Below, one piece after another: positions 50,520-60,222 of a stretch of DNA of 64,000 nucleotides. Source of the DNA: an uncultured Bacillota bacterium (GTDB taxonomy: Bacteria; Bacillota; Clostridia; Lachnospirales; Lachnospiraceae); the NCBI GenBank assembly GCA_949291945.1, contig CASEXH010000011.1, forward strand, positions 1 through 64,000, written 5' to 3'. The position numbers were made by a program, and so were the translations under genes. The notes below the pieces were generated by a model that worked only from the letters and a program-made list of their open reading frames with translations, was not told where the DNA came from and did not search any database. Numbering within the stretch: position 1 is the stretch's first letter; each line of letters opens with the position of its first letter.

Positions 50520-51518
50520 ATGAAAAAAGAAATCAGTATTAAAGAAATAAAAGGAATACGAATCGGCCAGGCGGAAAACGCAGGGGCAGGGACTGGCTGT
50601 ACGGTTTTCCTGTCAGAAAAAGGAATGGCCGCAGGACTGGATGTCCGGGGCGGGGGGCCTGCCTCCCGGGAATCCGAGCTTTTAAATCCCCTTGCAGCGG
50701 CTCAGGCGATCCATGGGATTCTTCTGGCAGGAGGCAGCGCTTTCGGGCTGGGCGGGGCAGACGGCGTTATGAAATATCTAGAGGAAAGGGGAATCGGCTT
50801 CGAAGTAGGTCCTTCTCTGAAGGTTCCTCTGGTATGTCAGGCAGATCTTTTTGATCTCACCGTAGGGGATCCTCATATAAGACCGGATAAGGCTATGGGC
50901 TATGAGGCCTGCATAAATGCGGAAAAAGACGGGACCGGCAACTACAGAGACGGTAATTACGGAGCAGGCTGCGGGGCTACTGTAGGAAAATTTGCAGGCA
51001 TGGACTACTGTATGAAGTCCGGGATCGGAAGCTATGCCCTTCAGATCGGAGAATTACAGGTAGGGGCTGTTGTAGCGGTAAACGCCCTGGGAGATATCTA
51101 TGACTGGAAAACAGGACAGAAGATCGCCGGACTGCTGGCAGAGAATAAAAAATCTTTCCGCAGCACAGAAGAGCTGATGTATGCCAGTACAAAAGTGGTG
51201 GAGAATAAGTTTACAGGAAATACAACAATTGGAGTGGTTCTTACAAATGGAAAATTTCATAAAACTTCTCTATGCAAGATCGCAGGCATGGCCCATGATG
51301 GTTTTGCCCGTTCTATAAGGCCGGTCCACACTTCCGCAGACGGAGACAGTATCTATGCAGTTTCTGTAGGAACTGTTTCTGCAGACCAGGATCTTGTGGG
51401 GGCCCTGGCAGCGGAAGTCATGAGTGAAGCCATTATCCGGGCGGTAGAAAGCGCCGAAAGCGTCTATGGATACCCGGGACTGGGAAGCTGGAAAATGGAA
51501 TATGCCGGCAGCGTATAG
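50520..51518 (+). CDS. P1 family (S58) peptidase
   Basis: A 332-residue P1/DmpA-type aminopeptidase. It opens with IKGIRIGQAENAGAGTGCTV, and has DVRGGGPASRE and GGSAFGLGGADGVM. The autocleavage site is at NTTIGVVLTNG, where Thr becomes the nucleophile. It may act on short or D-amino-acid peptides. It is followed 19 bp later by the ADP-ribosylglycohydrolase gene. Confidence 0.88.
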   Translation: MKKEISIKEIKGIRIGQAENAGAGTGCTVFLSEKGMAAGLDVRGGGPASRESELLNPLAAAQAIHGILLAGGSAFGLGGADGVMKYLEERGIGFEVGPSLKVPLVCQADLFDLTVGDPHIRPDKAMGYEACINAEKDGTGNYRDGNYGAGCGATVGKFAGMDYCMKSGIGSYALQIGELQVGAVVAVNALGDIYDWKTGQKIAGLLAENKKSFRSTEELMYASTKVVENKFTGNTTIGVVLTNGKFHKTSLCKIAGMAHDGFARSIRPVHTSADGDSIYAVSVGTVSADQDLVGALAAEVMSEAIIRAVESAESVYGYPGLGSWKMEYAGSV

Positions 51519-51537
51519 AAAGGAGAGGAAAATTTTT

Positions 51538-52719
51538 ATGAAACAGGAAGCTATTGATCAGATAAGGGGATGTCTTTTGGGCGGCGCAGCTGGAGATGCT
51601 CTTGGATACCCGATAGAATTTATGAGCGAAAAAGCGATATTTTCCCGCTATGGAAAAAAGGGTATTACCAGATATGAGCTTGATCCGAAACTTGGAAAAG
51701 CCCTGATTTCAGATGACACCCAGATGACCTTGTTTACCGCCAATGGTCTTCTTGCAGGGGAGACAAGGTCCAAAATGAGAGGGATTGTCGGACCTCCCAG
51801 AAACTATGTGGCAAAAGCCTATCAGGATTGGCTTCTTACCCAGGAAATGACTTTTGAAAGCTATCAAAAAGCCGAATATCTTTCTTCACAGAGAACCACC
51901 TGGCTGCTGGATATTCCGGAACTGTTTGCCAGGAGGGCCCCTGGTAATACTTGTCTGGCAGCTCTTAGAAATTTACGTAGAAGAAAACAGGAAATACAGG
52001 ATTATATCCTCAGTCCTCAAAATGACAGCAAAGGCTGCGGAGGGGTTATGCGGGTGGCGCCTGCAGGGCTTTTTCAGACTTATTCTATAGAAAAGCTGGA
52101 TTACGAAGGCGCCCAGATGGCAGCGATCACCCATGGTCATTCCCTGGGATACATGACAGGTGCAGTCCTGACCCATATTATAAACCGGATTGTATTTTCG
52201 GCTCCGGGAGATGAAGGATCTCATGAAAGAAGGTCTTTAAAAGAGATTATTCTGGAAGCCAGAGATGTGACAAGAGAGCTTTTCAAAGGCGATGTATATT
52301 TGAAAAAATTAACAGATGCCATAGATAAAGCTATTGAACTGTCGGAGAATCAGGAAGAAGATCTGAGGAATATCCATGAGCTGGGAGAAGGCTGGGTTGC
52401 AGAAGAAACTTTAGCCATTTCACTTTACTGCAGTTTGAGATATCAGAATGACTTCTCTGCCGGGATCATTGCTGCTGTAAATCATAAAGGAGACAGTGAT
52501 TCTACAGGGGCAGTTACTGGAAATATTCTGGGAGCCTGGCTGGGATATGAACAGATAGAAGATAAGTGGAAAAAAGATCTTGAACTTTCGGAAATTATAC
52601 TGGAAATAGCCGGAGACATCAGCCAGGGCTGCCGGATAAATGAATACAGCTGCCCCGGTGAAGATCCAGATTGGGAAAGAAAATATATTTTCTGCCGATG
52701 GAAGGCTGATCAGACCTGA
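51538..52719 (+). CDS. ADP-ribosylglycohydrolase-family protein
   Basis: A 393-residue DraG/ARH-like hydrolase. It has GAAGDALGYPIEF, the metal-binding DDTQMT, and the C-terminal GDSDSTGAVTGNILGA with the second metal set. It should remove ADP-ribose or a related group from a protein or small molecule. ATG 51538 is behind AGGAGAGGAA. No ADP-ribosyltransferase partner lies nearby. The end overlaps the convergent AraC gene by 10 bp. Confidence 0.87.
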   Translation: MKQEAIDQIRGCLLGGAAGDALGYPIEFMSEKAIFSRYGKKGITRYELDPKLGKALISDDTQMTLFTANGLLAGETRSKMRGIVGPPRNYVAKAYQDWLLTQEMTFESYQKAEYLSSQRTTWLLDIPELFARRAPGNTCLAALRNLRRRKQEIQDYILSPQNDSKGCGGVMRVAPAGLFQTYSIEKLDYEGAQMAAITHGHSLGYMTGAVLTHIINRIVFSAPGDEGSHERRSLKEIILEARDVTRELFKGDVYLKKLTDAIDKAIELSENQEEDLRNIHELGEGWVAEETLAISLYCSLRYQNDFSAGIIAAVNHKGDSDSTGAVTGNILGAWLGYEQIEDKWKKDLELSEIILEIAGDISQGCRINEYSCPGEDPDWERKYIFCRWKADQT

Positions 52720-53606
52720 GAAAAATTTCCCTTCCGGAATTCCGAAGGAGTCTTCCCCATCCATTTCCGGAAGGTCTCTGTATAGTAGCTGGCACTGCCA
52801 AAACCTACAGAAAGGGCAATCTCAATAATGGGAAGATCGGTATTTAAAAGGAGTTCCATACTTTTTGTCAGCCTGTGCTGGGTCAGGTACATGGTGGGAC
52901 TCTGGAAAAAGAACCGGGCAAAGAGCTTGCAGCATTTGCTCTGTCCCACGGCTCCGGCAGCGGCAATATCTGCCAGAGAAATCTTTTCCATATAATTTTC
53001 CTGGATGAACCGGGCCATGTCTTTTACAATGGACAGATCACGGTTTTTCTGTATGCTTTTCTCCGCCGGATTTTGGTCAGCGGAAATATTTTCACAAAGC
53101 AGTTCCCAGATCCGGGCAAAGCTGGCCAGGGTCTTTAAGGGGGCTGTTTTTTCTTTGCGGATATCATATAAGTAAAGGATTTTATCATATATCTCCTTCT
53201 CCCAGAGGATTTCCGGTTTCAGGAGAAGATAGGGAAGTCCCGGATTATGGAGCACCGGGTTCATAAAATCCCGCTCAAAGGAAGGAAGAGGGCAGAGCAA
53301 TATAGGATGGAGAAGAATACAGATAAAATCACATTCCTTTTTCTGCTGGGAAAAGCCGAAATGCATCTGCCCTGCATTTACCAGAAGCCCCTGTCCCTTT
53401 TTCAGCTTCAGGAGTTCCCCATTCACATTGTACTCTATTTCCCCGGATAGGACAGCGATCAGTTCTATATCATCATGCCAGTGATTGGGAGCGCTGTAAT
53501 TGAGATACTGGGAGAGAAGACCTCTGCGGATATAGACAGGATATTGGGGAATATCATAGCAGACTTTTTCAGAATTATTTTTATTTAACTCCATAATGAT
53601 GGGCAT
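52710..53606 (-). CDS. AraC-family transcriptional regulator
   Basis: A 298-residue regulator with an N-terminal cupin-like ligand domain (about 20-110, NHWHDDIELIAVLSGEIEYNVNG) and a C-terminal double HTH (about 195-295, ISLADIAAAGAVGQSKCCKLF and PIIEIALSVGFGSASYYTETFRKWMGKTPSEFR). This class usually senses sugars. It is convergent with the hydrolase gene and divergent from the acetyltransferase gene. The start at 53606 may be four codons too long. Confidence 0.88.
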   Translation of the reverse strand: MPIIMELNKNNSEKVCYDIPQYPVYIRRGLLSQYLNYSAPNHWHDDIELIAVLSGEIEYNVNGELLKLKKGQGLLVNAGQMHFGFSQQKKECDFICILLHPILLCPLPSFERDFMNPVLHNPGLPYLLLKPEILWEKEIYDKILYLYDIRKEKTAPLKTLASFARIWELLCENISADQNPAEKSIQKNRDLSIVKDMARFIQENYMEKISLADIAAAGAVGQSKCCKLFARFFFQSPTMYLTQHRLTKSMELLLNTDLPIIEIALSVGFGSASYYTETFRKWMGKTPSEFRKGNFSQV

Positions 53607-53800
53607 AGAGGATACCTCGCAGGATTGTTATAGTTTTTCACAGATAAACGATAGAAATATTGTGAATCAGATTCTATAATTATAATCCAGGTAACGGATC
53701 AGGTCAAGCTTCCGTGGCAAAAGGACCAGTGCCGGGATCAGGAAGAAAGACAGTCCGGCCGGATGGAAAACCAGAAAAAGTAAGATAAAGGAGAATACAT

Positions 53801-54421
53801 ATGGACAACAGATATCGGAGAGATCATGGAATGGCCTATTTTTCAGATGAAAGCGTAATGGCGGAACAGATGGAAACAAAAAAGCTTATCCGGGAGTACA
53901 ACCAGGTAATGCCTTTTGAGCCGGAAAAGGGCATGGAATGTCTGAACAAAACAGGCATGGTCCATGGGAAAAGCGTGTATTTTGAGCCCCCTTTTCACTG
54001 TGAATACGGCAGTCATATCACACTGGGAGAAAACTTTTATGCAAATACAGGCTGTATTATGCTGGATGTAGGAAAGATCACCATCGGGAAAAATGTGCTT
54101 TTCGGACCAAACGTAGCTATTTATACCGCAGGACATCCCATCCATCCGGACAGCCGGAATTCCGGATACGAGTATGGGATACCTGTTACCATCGGAGATA
54201 ATGTATGGATCGGGGGAAGCTGTGTGATCCTGCCGGGAGTGAAGATTGGAAATAACGCAGTGATCGGTGCGGGAAGTGTGGTGACAAAAGATATTCCTGA
54301 CAACGTCTGCGCAGCAGGAAATCCCTGCAAAGTGATCCGTGAGATCACAGAGGAAGACCGACCTTATTATTATAAAAAACAACGTTTTGATGATGAAGTC
54401 TGGAAGAAGATTAATGAATAA
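53801..54421 (+). CDS. Sugar O-acetyltransferase (maltose acetyltransferase type)
   Basis: A 206-residue left-handed beta-helix acetyltransferase. It has an N-terminal Mac domain (residues 8-60), hexapeptide repeats (ITLGENFYANTGCIMLD ... VTIGDNVWIGGSCVILPGVKIGNNAVIGAGSVV), the catalytic His in TAGHPIHP, and the usual AAGNPCKVIREI ending. It acetylates a sugar hydroxyl with acetyl-CoA. The MATE exporter gene starts within its last codons. Confidence 0.9.
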   Translation: MDNRYRRDHGMAYFSDESVMAEQMETKKLIREYNQVMPFEPEKGMECLNKTGMVHGKSVYFEPPFHCEYGSHITLGENFYANTGCIMLDVGKITIGKNVLFGPNVAIYTAGHPIHPDSRNSGYEYGIPVTIGDNVWIGGSCVILPGVKIGNNAVIGAGSVVTKDIPDNVCAAGNPCKVIREITEEDRPYYYKKQRFDDEVWKKINE

Positions 54422-55775
54422 CAAAGAATTTCGGAGAAAACTCACTTCTCTGGTGCTGCCTATTACTTTTCAGCAGTTTATGCTGGCTGTGGTCAGCGCT
54501 TCGGATGCACTGATGGTGGGAGCCATCGGCCAGGACCTTCTCTCTGCAGTATCCCTGGCCAGTCAGATCACCTTTGTGTATAACCTGTTTCTGGCGGCCA
54601 TGACCATCGGCACCAGTATGTTTGCAGCCCAGTACTGGGGAAAAGGAGACAGAGATTCTGTAGAGCGAGTGCTGGGGATCGTTTTGAGAAGCTCCTTGTC
54701 TGTTTCTTTTGTTTTCTTCATCGGGGCCACATTTCTGCCGGGACTGCTTATGAGGATCTTCACCTCTGACCCCAGACTGATCCACTATGGGGTCCAGTAT
54801 CTCCAGATCGTAGGGGTGACTTATCTCCTTTGCGGGATCTCCCAGATTTATCTCTGTATCATGAAAAACAGCGATCTGGCTTCTATGAGCATGATCATCA
54901 GTTCCTCTGCAGCGATGCTGAACATTGTTCTCAATGCAGTGCTGATCTATGGTCTTTTCGGAGCCCCCAGAATGGAAACTGCCGGGGCGGCTGCAGCTAC
55001 GGCTATTGCCAGAGTAGTGGAACTTCTCTGGGTATTCTGGGAACTGAGAAAAAAAGGAAGGGTTAAGATCCGTATCCTCTACATCCGCAAGCCGGATCAG
55101 AGGCTGAAAAAGGACTTCTGGCATTATACCCTGCCGGTTCTGGGCAATGAACTGGTATGGGGAGGTGGTTTTACCATGTATTCTGTGATCATGGGACATC
55201 TGGGAACCGATGCGGTGGCAGCCAACTCCATTGCCAATATTGTCAAGAACTTGATCGCCAGTCTGGCGGCTGGGATCGGAAACGGCGGAAGCATTATGGT
55301 AGGCAATGAACTGGGAGCCGGACGTCTGGAGATGGCGAAAATCTATGGAAAAAAACTGTGTCATATAGCAGTTGTAAGCGGTATCTTGTCCGGAATCTTC
55401 CTGCTGTTGATCAGTCCACTGGTACTTCAGGTTACGGATCTGTCTTCCCAGGCAGAAGATTATCTTAAGTGGATGCTGGTGATGTGCGCTGTGTATATGG
55501 TGGGAAAATATGTAAATGGAACCACCATCGGAGGAATTTTCTGTGCAGGAGGAGATTCCAGATTCGGATTCCTCTGCGATGCGGTGACCCTCTGGTGCTT
55601 CACAGTCCCGGTAGGCCTTCTGACTGCTTTTGTGCTGAAGTGGCCGGTGCTGGCAGTATATTTTATTGTAAATTCTGATGAGATCGTAAAACTTCCTGCT
55701 GTTTATCTCCACTACGGAAAATATAAATGGCTGAAAGATCTGACCGTGAGAGAAGAAGGGAGAGAAAAATCATGA
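54414..55775 (+). CDS. MATE-family efflux transporter
   Basis: A 453-residue MATE exporter with twelve helices in two halves (SASDALMVGAIGQDLLSAVS and GGGFTMYSVIMGHLGTDAVAANS-type repeats). ATG 54414 overlaps the acetyltransferase end by 8 bp. It may export drugs or metabolites with Na+ or H+. Linked to the acetyltransferase by translation coupling. Confidence 0.88.
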   Translation: MNNKEFRRKLTSLVLPITFQQFMLAVVSASDALMVGAIGQDLLSAVSLASQITFVYNLFLAAMTIGTSMFAAQYWGKGDRDSVERVLGIVLRSSLSVSFVFFIGATFLPGLLMRIFTSDPRLIHYGVQYLQIVGVTYLLCGISQIYLCIMKNSDLASMSMIISSSAAMLNIVLNAVLIYGLFGAPRMETAGAAAATAIARVVELLWVFWELRKKGRVKIRILYIRKPDQRLKKDFWHYTLPVLGNELVWGGGFTMYSVIMGHLGTDAVAANSIANIVKNLIASLAAGIGNGGSIMVGNELGAGRLEMAKIYGKKLCHIAVVSGILSGIFLLLISPLVLQVTDLSSQAEDYLKWMLVMCAVYMVGKYVNGTTIGGIFCAGGDSRFGFLCDAVTLWCFTVPVGLLTAFVLKWPVLAVYFIVNSDEIVKLPAVYLHYGKYKWLKDLTVREEGREKS

Positions 55776-55921
55776 CTATGAGAGAGCGGATCCTCCAGGG
55801 CACCCATATTACCTGCAAAGTGATCCGAATCATTAATGAAAGAGATATGAAATATTATTATAAGGACCGGGAGATCGACCCGGCAGATCTTCTGGAAGAG
55901 AAAAAACTGCGGGGGAAATAA
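55772..55921 (+). pseudogene. C-terminal remnant of a second sugar acetyltransferase
   Basis: A 49-residue ORF overlapping the MATE stop as ATGA. CKVIRIINERDMKYYYKDRE mirrors the end of the acetyltransferase at 53801 (CKVIREITEEDRPYYYKKQR). It seems to be the tail of a lost paralogue, or a small protein reused from one; the hexapeptide repeats are absent. Confidence 0.5.
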
Positions 55922-56012
55922 GACGTCCTTCAAAAACAGAGAGTAAAATCAAAGAGAAAAAGTCCTTTGAAGATCATATGTCCTGCAAAGCTCTCTGCAA
56001 TATTCGGATAGG

Positions 56013-56064
56013 GACCTGCCGTATGAAAAGGGTATATGTTTTCATATGGCAGGTCTCCGTTTTT
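56013..56064. terminator. Strong terminator between convergent operons
   Basis: GACCTGCCGTATGAAAA (56013-56029) pairs at 16 of 17 positions with TTTTCATATGGCAGGTC (56039-56055), followed by TTTTT on the plus strand. Confidence 0.8.
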
Positions 56065-56083
56065 CTGCAAAATTTCAAAAACT

Positions 56084-56860
56084 TTATGATTGACTGATCC
56101 GTTTCCGGAAAAACAGGAGAGAGCAGAAACAGAAAACACCGGTAAGTCCTATACACCAGAGCAGGGAGATCAGGGCAGGTTCTATATCCAGGGGCATACT
56201 CTGAAATGCATTGCGCATGGTCTCAATAACAGGGGTCATAGGCTGATACCGGGCAAAGGCTGCCAGAGGTCCCGGCATGGCATCCAGAGGCACGAACCCG
56301 GAGCTTAAATAGGGGAGCACGATTACCAGAGTAAATAGGCTGCTGGCGCCTTCCGGGCTGTTGGAAGTGACGCCTATAAGGATTGACAACCAGGAAAAGG
56401 CAAGGATCACGCACAGCATCAGTGCCAGGACCAAAAGCCATTCCCCAGGCCCTGCTAAAGGACGGAATCCCAGGAACCATGCGGCGGCCAGGACTACGGC
56501 GGCAGTGAGAAAATTCCGCAGAGTGGATTCCAGTACATGACCGCCTAGAACAGAAATTCTTTTGATGGGGAGAGTGGAGAAACGGCTGATCATTCCCCCG
56601 GTGACATCCCGGTTTACAGAGACGGCAGTGACAGAGGCACATTGGCCGAAACACTGGAGCAGCACACCGGGGATAATGTAGTTGACATAGCTGATATTCT
56701 CCGGGTGTATCAGTTTCCCGAAGAGGGCCACAAAAAGGACCATCATCAGGAATGGCATGATAATACTGGTCAGGAAAGTGTCAGGATTTCTTTTGGACAG
56801 CAGCAGACAGCGCTTCATCATAATTAAAGAATCCGGATATTTTACAGCTTCAGATTTCAT
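56084..56860 (-). CDS. ABC-2 type exporter permease (DrrB-like)
   Basis: A 258-residue ABC-2 permease with six helices. It opens with RNPDTFLTSIIMPFLMMVLFVALFG, and has the family motif LPYLSSGFVPLDAMPGPLAAFARYQPMTPVIETMR. It forms a drug or lipid exporter with the ATPase it overlaps by 11 bp. The pair lies under TetR control. Confidence 0.9.
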   Translation of the reverse strand: MKSEAVKYPDSLIMMKRCLLLSKRNPDTFLTSIIMPFLMMVLFVALFGKLIHPENISYVNYIIPGVLLQCFGQCASVTAVSVNRDVTGGMISRFSTLPIKRISVLGGHVLESTLRNFLTAAVVLAAAWFLGFRPLAGPGEWLLVLALMLCVILAFSWLSILIGVTSNSPEGASSLFTLVIVLPYLSSGFVPLDAMPGPLAAFARYQPMTPVIETMRNAFQSMPLDIEPALISLLWCIGLTGVFCFCSLLFFRKRISQS

Positions 56861-57800
56861 CTCGATTTTTCTCCTTTCTGTCTATCATAGATAGGAACAC
56901 ATCTTCCAGTCTGGGTGTGAGCCGGGCGAAATCCCGGATCTTTATACAATCCTGGTATAGCATGGAACAGATCCCCGCAAGGGTATCGCCTTTTCCGTCT
57001 GTAAAAACAGTCAGTTTATATTCTTCCGGAACAAAAGCGGTTTTATAGTCTTTCAGCAAAGAAGCGGCTGCTTCCAGGCTTTCCGGATCCTGAAAGAAAA
57101 ACTCTAAGGCACCCTGGGGAAGATAGGATTTCAGTTCCCGGGAAGTTCCCTCTGCTATGATCTTTCCTTTGTCCAGTATGGCGATCCGGTCAGCCAGTTC
57201 TTCTGCTTCTTCCAGATATTGGGTGGTAAGAAAAATGGTAACCCCAGAGGCCTGCAGTTCTTTTATCAGTTTCCACATGCTTCGCCGGCTTTGGGGATCC
57301 AGGCCGGTGGTGGGTTCATCCAGAAAAATCACCTTTGGATGGCCTGTCAGGCTCATGGCAATATCCAATTTCCGTTTCATTCCCCCGGAGTAGGAAGAAA
57401 CTCTCTGGTCTGTTGCGTCAGCCAGGCCGAAATATTCCAGCAGATCCAGGGCGGCTTTTTTCGGAGAGGGAAGCCGGCGGAGCCTGGCCATAAGGACCAG
57501 GTTTTCTTTTCCGGTAAGGGCTTCGTCCACTGCAGAAAACTGTCCGGTGAGACTGATGACCTCCCGCACTTTATGAGGACTTTTTGATACCGAATATCCT
57601 TCAATCTCCGCTTCTCCTTGGTCTGCCGGGATCTGAGTGGTGAGTATGCGGATCGTGGTGGTCTTACCGGCTCCATTGGATCCTAATAAGGTGTAGATAC
57701 TTCCTTTGGGCACGGCAAAATTCAGATTTTCCAGAACCGGTCTTCCTGCGTATGCCTTCTTAAGACCAGATACGGAAATGGAAAGAGTGGAATTTGACAT
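56850..57800 (-). CDS. ABC exporter ATPase (DrrA-like)
   Basis: A 316-residue ATPase with Walker A GSNGAGKTTT, signature YSGGMKRKLDIA, Walker B VIFLDEPTTGLD and the C-terminal extension typical of daunorubicin-type exporters. I chose the ATG at 57800 behind GGAGGTATATC. A TetR-type operator is found 27 bp upstream. Substrate unknown. Confidence 0.9.
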   Translation of the reverse strand: MSNSTLSISVSGLKKAYAGRPVLENLNFAVPKGSIYTLLGSNGAGKTTTIRILTTQIPADQGEAEIEGYSVSKSPHKVREVISLTGQFSAVDEALTGKENLVLMARLRRLPSPKKAALDLLEYFGLADATDQRVSSYSGGMKRKLDIAMSLTGHPKVIFLDEPTTGLDPQSRRSMWKLIKELQASGVTIFLTTQYLEEAEELADRIAILDKGKIIAEGTSRELKSYLPQGALEFFFQDPESLEAAASLLKDYKTAFVPEEYKLTVFTDGKGDTLAGICSMLYQDCIKIRDFARLTPRLEDVFLSMIDRKEKNRDEI

Positions 57801-57826
57801 ACAGATATACCTCCGTTCTATTTTTA

Positions 57827-57849
57827 ATACCAACCGTATGAATGTATAC
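57827..57849. promoter_or_regulatory. TetR operator at the ABC exporter promoter
   Basis: ACCA-ACCGTATGA-ATGT (57829-57845) matches, with one change in the left arm, the ACAT-N9-ATGT sites before the tetR gene, including an inner AC....GA pattern. Repression of the exporter by the TetR protein follows. Confidence 0.5.
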
Positions 57850-57984
57850 AAGGAATATAAAATTGCCTGTTTCAGGCAATTTTATGATAGCAGGATCAAA
57901 AGGTCTGCACACACATGAGCGTGCTTATAAGTGGGTGTAAGCCTTTGGAACCCGCCCCGATATGAGCATGAAAGCGGACAGCAG

Positions 57985-58632
57985 TCAGTCAGTCTGGTCC
58001 TGGGAAAAATAAGGAAGGGATTCCAGCAGATCGCCGATCTCCTGATCGTAGAGGGGCAGACCGATTTTTTCCAGTAATTGAAAGATAAACTTATGCCGGT
58101 TATGGATTCCCTCATCATCTGCCGGGAAGACCGAGGGGAGCATCCACAGATCCATAAGGACCAGAAACTCAGATAATACCTCTGGATACTGGGTCTGGAT
58201 AGAGCCGTCTTTCTGCCCTTCTTCGATCAGTTCCTGCCAGTAAGGACAGAGAAATTTCCGGTTGGATTCCAGCATGCTTGCCAGTATCCTTGGGTTTTTC
58301 AGCAGGGGAATGGCCTGGCGGGTCAATTCTACCTGTTTTTCATCTGCCTGGTTCAGCTTGATGGCCAGCCGCATTTTTTCAAGAGCGTTAAGATCTTTTC
58401 TTTTTTTCACTTCCTCAAAAGGATTGTTGCTGGTAAACATTTTTTCACTCAGGGCATCCATGATCTCTTCTTTAGATTTAAAATGATGGTAGATAGCCCC
58501 CTTGGTCAGGCCTCCCAGCTCATCTACGATATCCTGGATCGTGGTATTGTCATAGCCTTTTTCCAGAAATAGCCGCTGGGATACTTCCAGGATCTTTTCT
58601 ACGGTTACTTCCGGATATTTGTTTCTTGCCAT
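57985..58632 (-). CDS. TetR-family repressor
   Basis: A 215-residue TetR protein with an N-terminal HTH (VEKILEVSQRLFLEKGYDNTTIQDIVDELGGLTKGAIYHHFKSKEEI-type order, residues 8-55) and an all-helical ligand domain. It lies directly upstream of the exporter operon on the same strand. Two operators sit before it. It should be induced by the exporter's substrate. Confidence 0.9.
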   Translation of the reverse strand: MARNKYPEVTVEKILEVSQRLFLEKGYDNTTIQDIVDELGGLTKGAIYHHFKSKEEIMDALSEKMFTSNNPFEEVKKRKDLNALEKMRLAIKLNQADEKQVELTRQAIPLLKNPRILASMLESNRKFLCPYWQELIEEGQKDGSIQTQYPEVLSEFLVLMDLWMLPSVFPADDEGIHNRHKFIFQLLEKIGLPLYDQEIGDLLESLPYFSQDQTD

Positions 58633-58647
58633 AGCAGCCTCCTGATT

Positions 58648-58721
58648 ACATTCGTTTGGTATGTTTGTATTATAAAAGATAAGAAAACTGGTGTCAAGGA
58701 ATACATACGAAAAGAATGTAT
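58648..58721. promoter_or_regulatory. Two TetR operators before the repressor gene
   Basis: ACAT-N9-ATGT occurs at 58648-58664 and, with longer arms ATACAT-N9-ATGTAT, at 58701-58721. They share ACAT-AC..AA.GA-ATGT when the first is read on the minus strand. Autoregulation is inferred. Confidence 0.6.
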
Positions 58722-58816
58722 AAAATTACGGAAGAGATTGGTGCTGGAAAGAAATCCTGCCAGGGTGTAAAATCTGATTATAAAGTATTCTATTTTCAGG
58801 AACAGGAGGGATCGTT

Positions 58817-60205
58817 ATGTCAGTAAAAGGCGGGATCATGGTTCCTCATCCTCCTCTGATCATACCGGAGGTGGGAAGAGGCAGGGAGAAAGAAATACAG
58901 ACAACTATTGACGCTTATTATAGTGCCGCCAGAAAACTGGCTTCCTGGCAGCCGGATACAGTAGTAGTCTTGTCTCCTCACTCGGTCATGTATATGGATT
59001 ATTTTCACATTTCTCCGGGAAAAGAGGCAGAAGGAGATTTCGGACAGTTCGGTGCGCCCCAGGTAAAAATCAAAGTTTCCTATGATACAGAGCTTGTGGA
59101 GCTTTTGTCCCGGGAGGCCCAGGACAGAAAGATTCCGGCAGGAACTTTAGGGGAGAGAGAACGGCAGCTGGATCACGGTACCATGATACCTTTGTGGTTT
59201 TTAAACCATTATTATACAGATTACAAAGTTGTGCGGATCGGTCTTTCCGGACTGGCTTATTCCAGCCATTATATCCTGGGACAGTGTATTCAGAAAACAG
59301 CCGGACTCTGCGGCAGGAGGATCGCAGTGATCGGCAGCGGCGACCTGTCCCATAAGCTGAAAGCAGAGGGGCCTTACGGATTCCAGAAAGAAGGGCCGGA
59401 ATATGATCGGCGGATCATGGATGTTATGGGCCGGGGAGACTTTGGACAGCTCTTTGATTTCACAGAAGAGTTCTGCGAAAAGGCGGCAGAGTGCGGACAC
59501 AGATCCTTTGTGGTTATGGCCGGAGCCCTGGACGGGCTGGAAGTAAAAGCAGAGGAGCTTTCTCACCAAGGGACTTTTGGGGTTGGCTACGGGGTGTGTA
59601 CTTTTGAGGTGAAAGGAATAGCGCCTCAGAGAGAATTCCTGAGGAAGTTTGAGAAAAAGATAAAGAAGCAGGCGAAAGAGAAAAGAAATAAAGAGGATGT
59701 CTATGTGCGCCTTGCCCGTAAAACCATAGAGACCTATGTACGGACAGGAGAGAGGATTTCCCTTCCGCCAGATCTTCCAGAAGAAATGTACGACCGGAAG
59801 GCAGGGGTTTTTGTCTCGCTGAAGGAGGAAGGAAAACTCAGAGGCTGTATCGGCACCATCTCTCCGGTGCAGGAATGCATTGGGGAAGAGATTCTGGAAA
59901 ATGCGGTCAGCGCTGCCACCCGGGATCCCAGATTTCTACCGGTACAGCCGGAAGAACTGGAGCGGCTTGTATACAGTGTAGACGTTCTCAGTGAAGCGGA
60001 GGAAATTTCCTCTGAAAAGGAACTGGATGTAGAGCGATATGGAGTCATTGTATCCAGAGGATATAAAAGAGGCCTGCTCCTTCCAAATCTGGAAGGCGTG
60101 GACACTGTCCGGCAGCAGATCGACATTGCAAAAAGAAAAGCAGGTATTCCTGAAGAGGCCGAAGATATCCGGCTGGAACGCTTTGAGGTGGTGAGACATT
60201 TTTGA
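58817..60205 (+). CDS. AmmeMemoRadiSam protein B-A fusion (Memo + AMMECR1)
   Basis: A 462-residue fusion. Residues 1-270 form a Memo/LigB-like dioxygenase-fold domain with conserved histidines (MVPHPPLIIPEVG, LSPHSVMY, LDHGTMIPLWFL, GSGDLSHKL). Residues about 295-460 form an AMMECR1 domain (ARKTIETYVRTGERI, GVFVSLKEEGKLRGCIGTI, NAVSAATRDPRF, GVIVSRGYKRGLLLPNLEGVDT). The adjacent radical SAM gene is the third member. The three-part system is widely conserved; its reaction is not established to my knowledge. Both domains look intact. Confidence 0.92.
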   Translation: MSVKGGIMVPHPPLIIPEVGRGREKEIQTTIDAYYSAARKLASWQPDTVVVLSPHSVMYMDYFHISPGKEAEGDFGQFGAPQVKIKVSYDTELVELLSREAQDRKIPAGTLGERERQLDHGTMIPLWFLNHYYTDYKVVRIGLSGLAYSSHYILGQCIQKTAGLCGRRIAVIGSGDLSHKLKAEGPYGFQKEGPEYDRRIMDVMGRGDFGQLFDFTEEFCEKAAECGHRSFVVMAGALDGLEVKAEELSHQGTFGVGYGVCTFEVKGIAPQREFLRKFEKKIKKQAKEKRNKEDVYVRLARKTIETYVRTGERISLPPDLPEEMYDRKAGVFVSLKEEGKLRGCIGTISPVQECIGEEILENAVSAATRDPRFLPVQPEELERLVYSVDVLSEAEEISSEKELDVERYGVIVSRGYKRGLLLPNLEGVDTVRQQIDIAKRKAGIPEEAEDIRLERFEVVRHF

Positions 60206-60222
60206 TAAATTGGTGTGAACAC

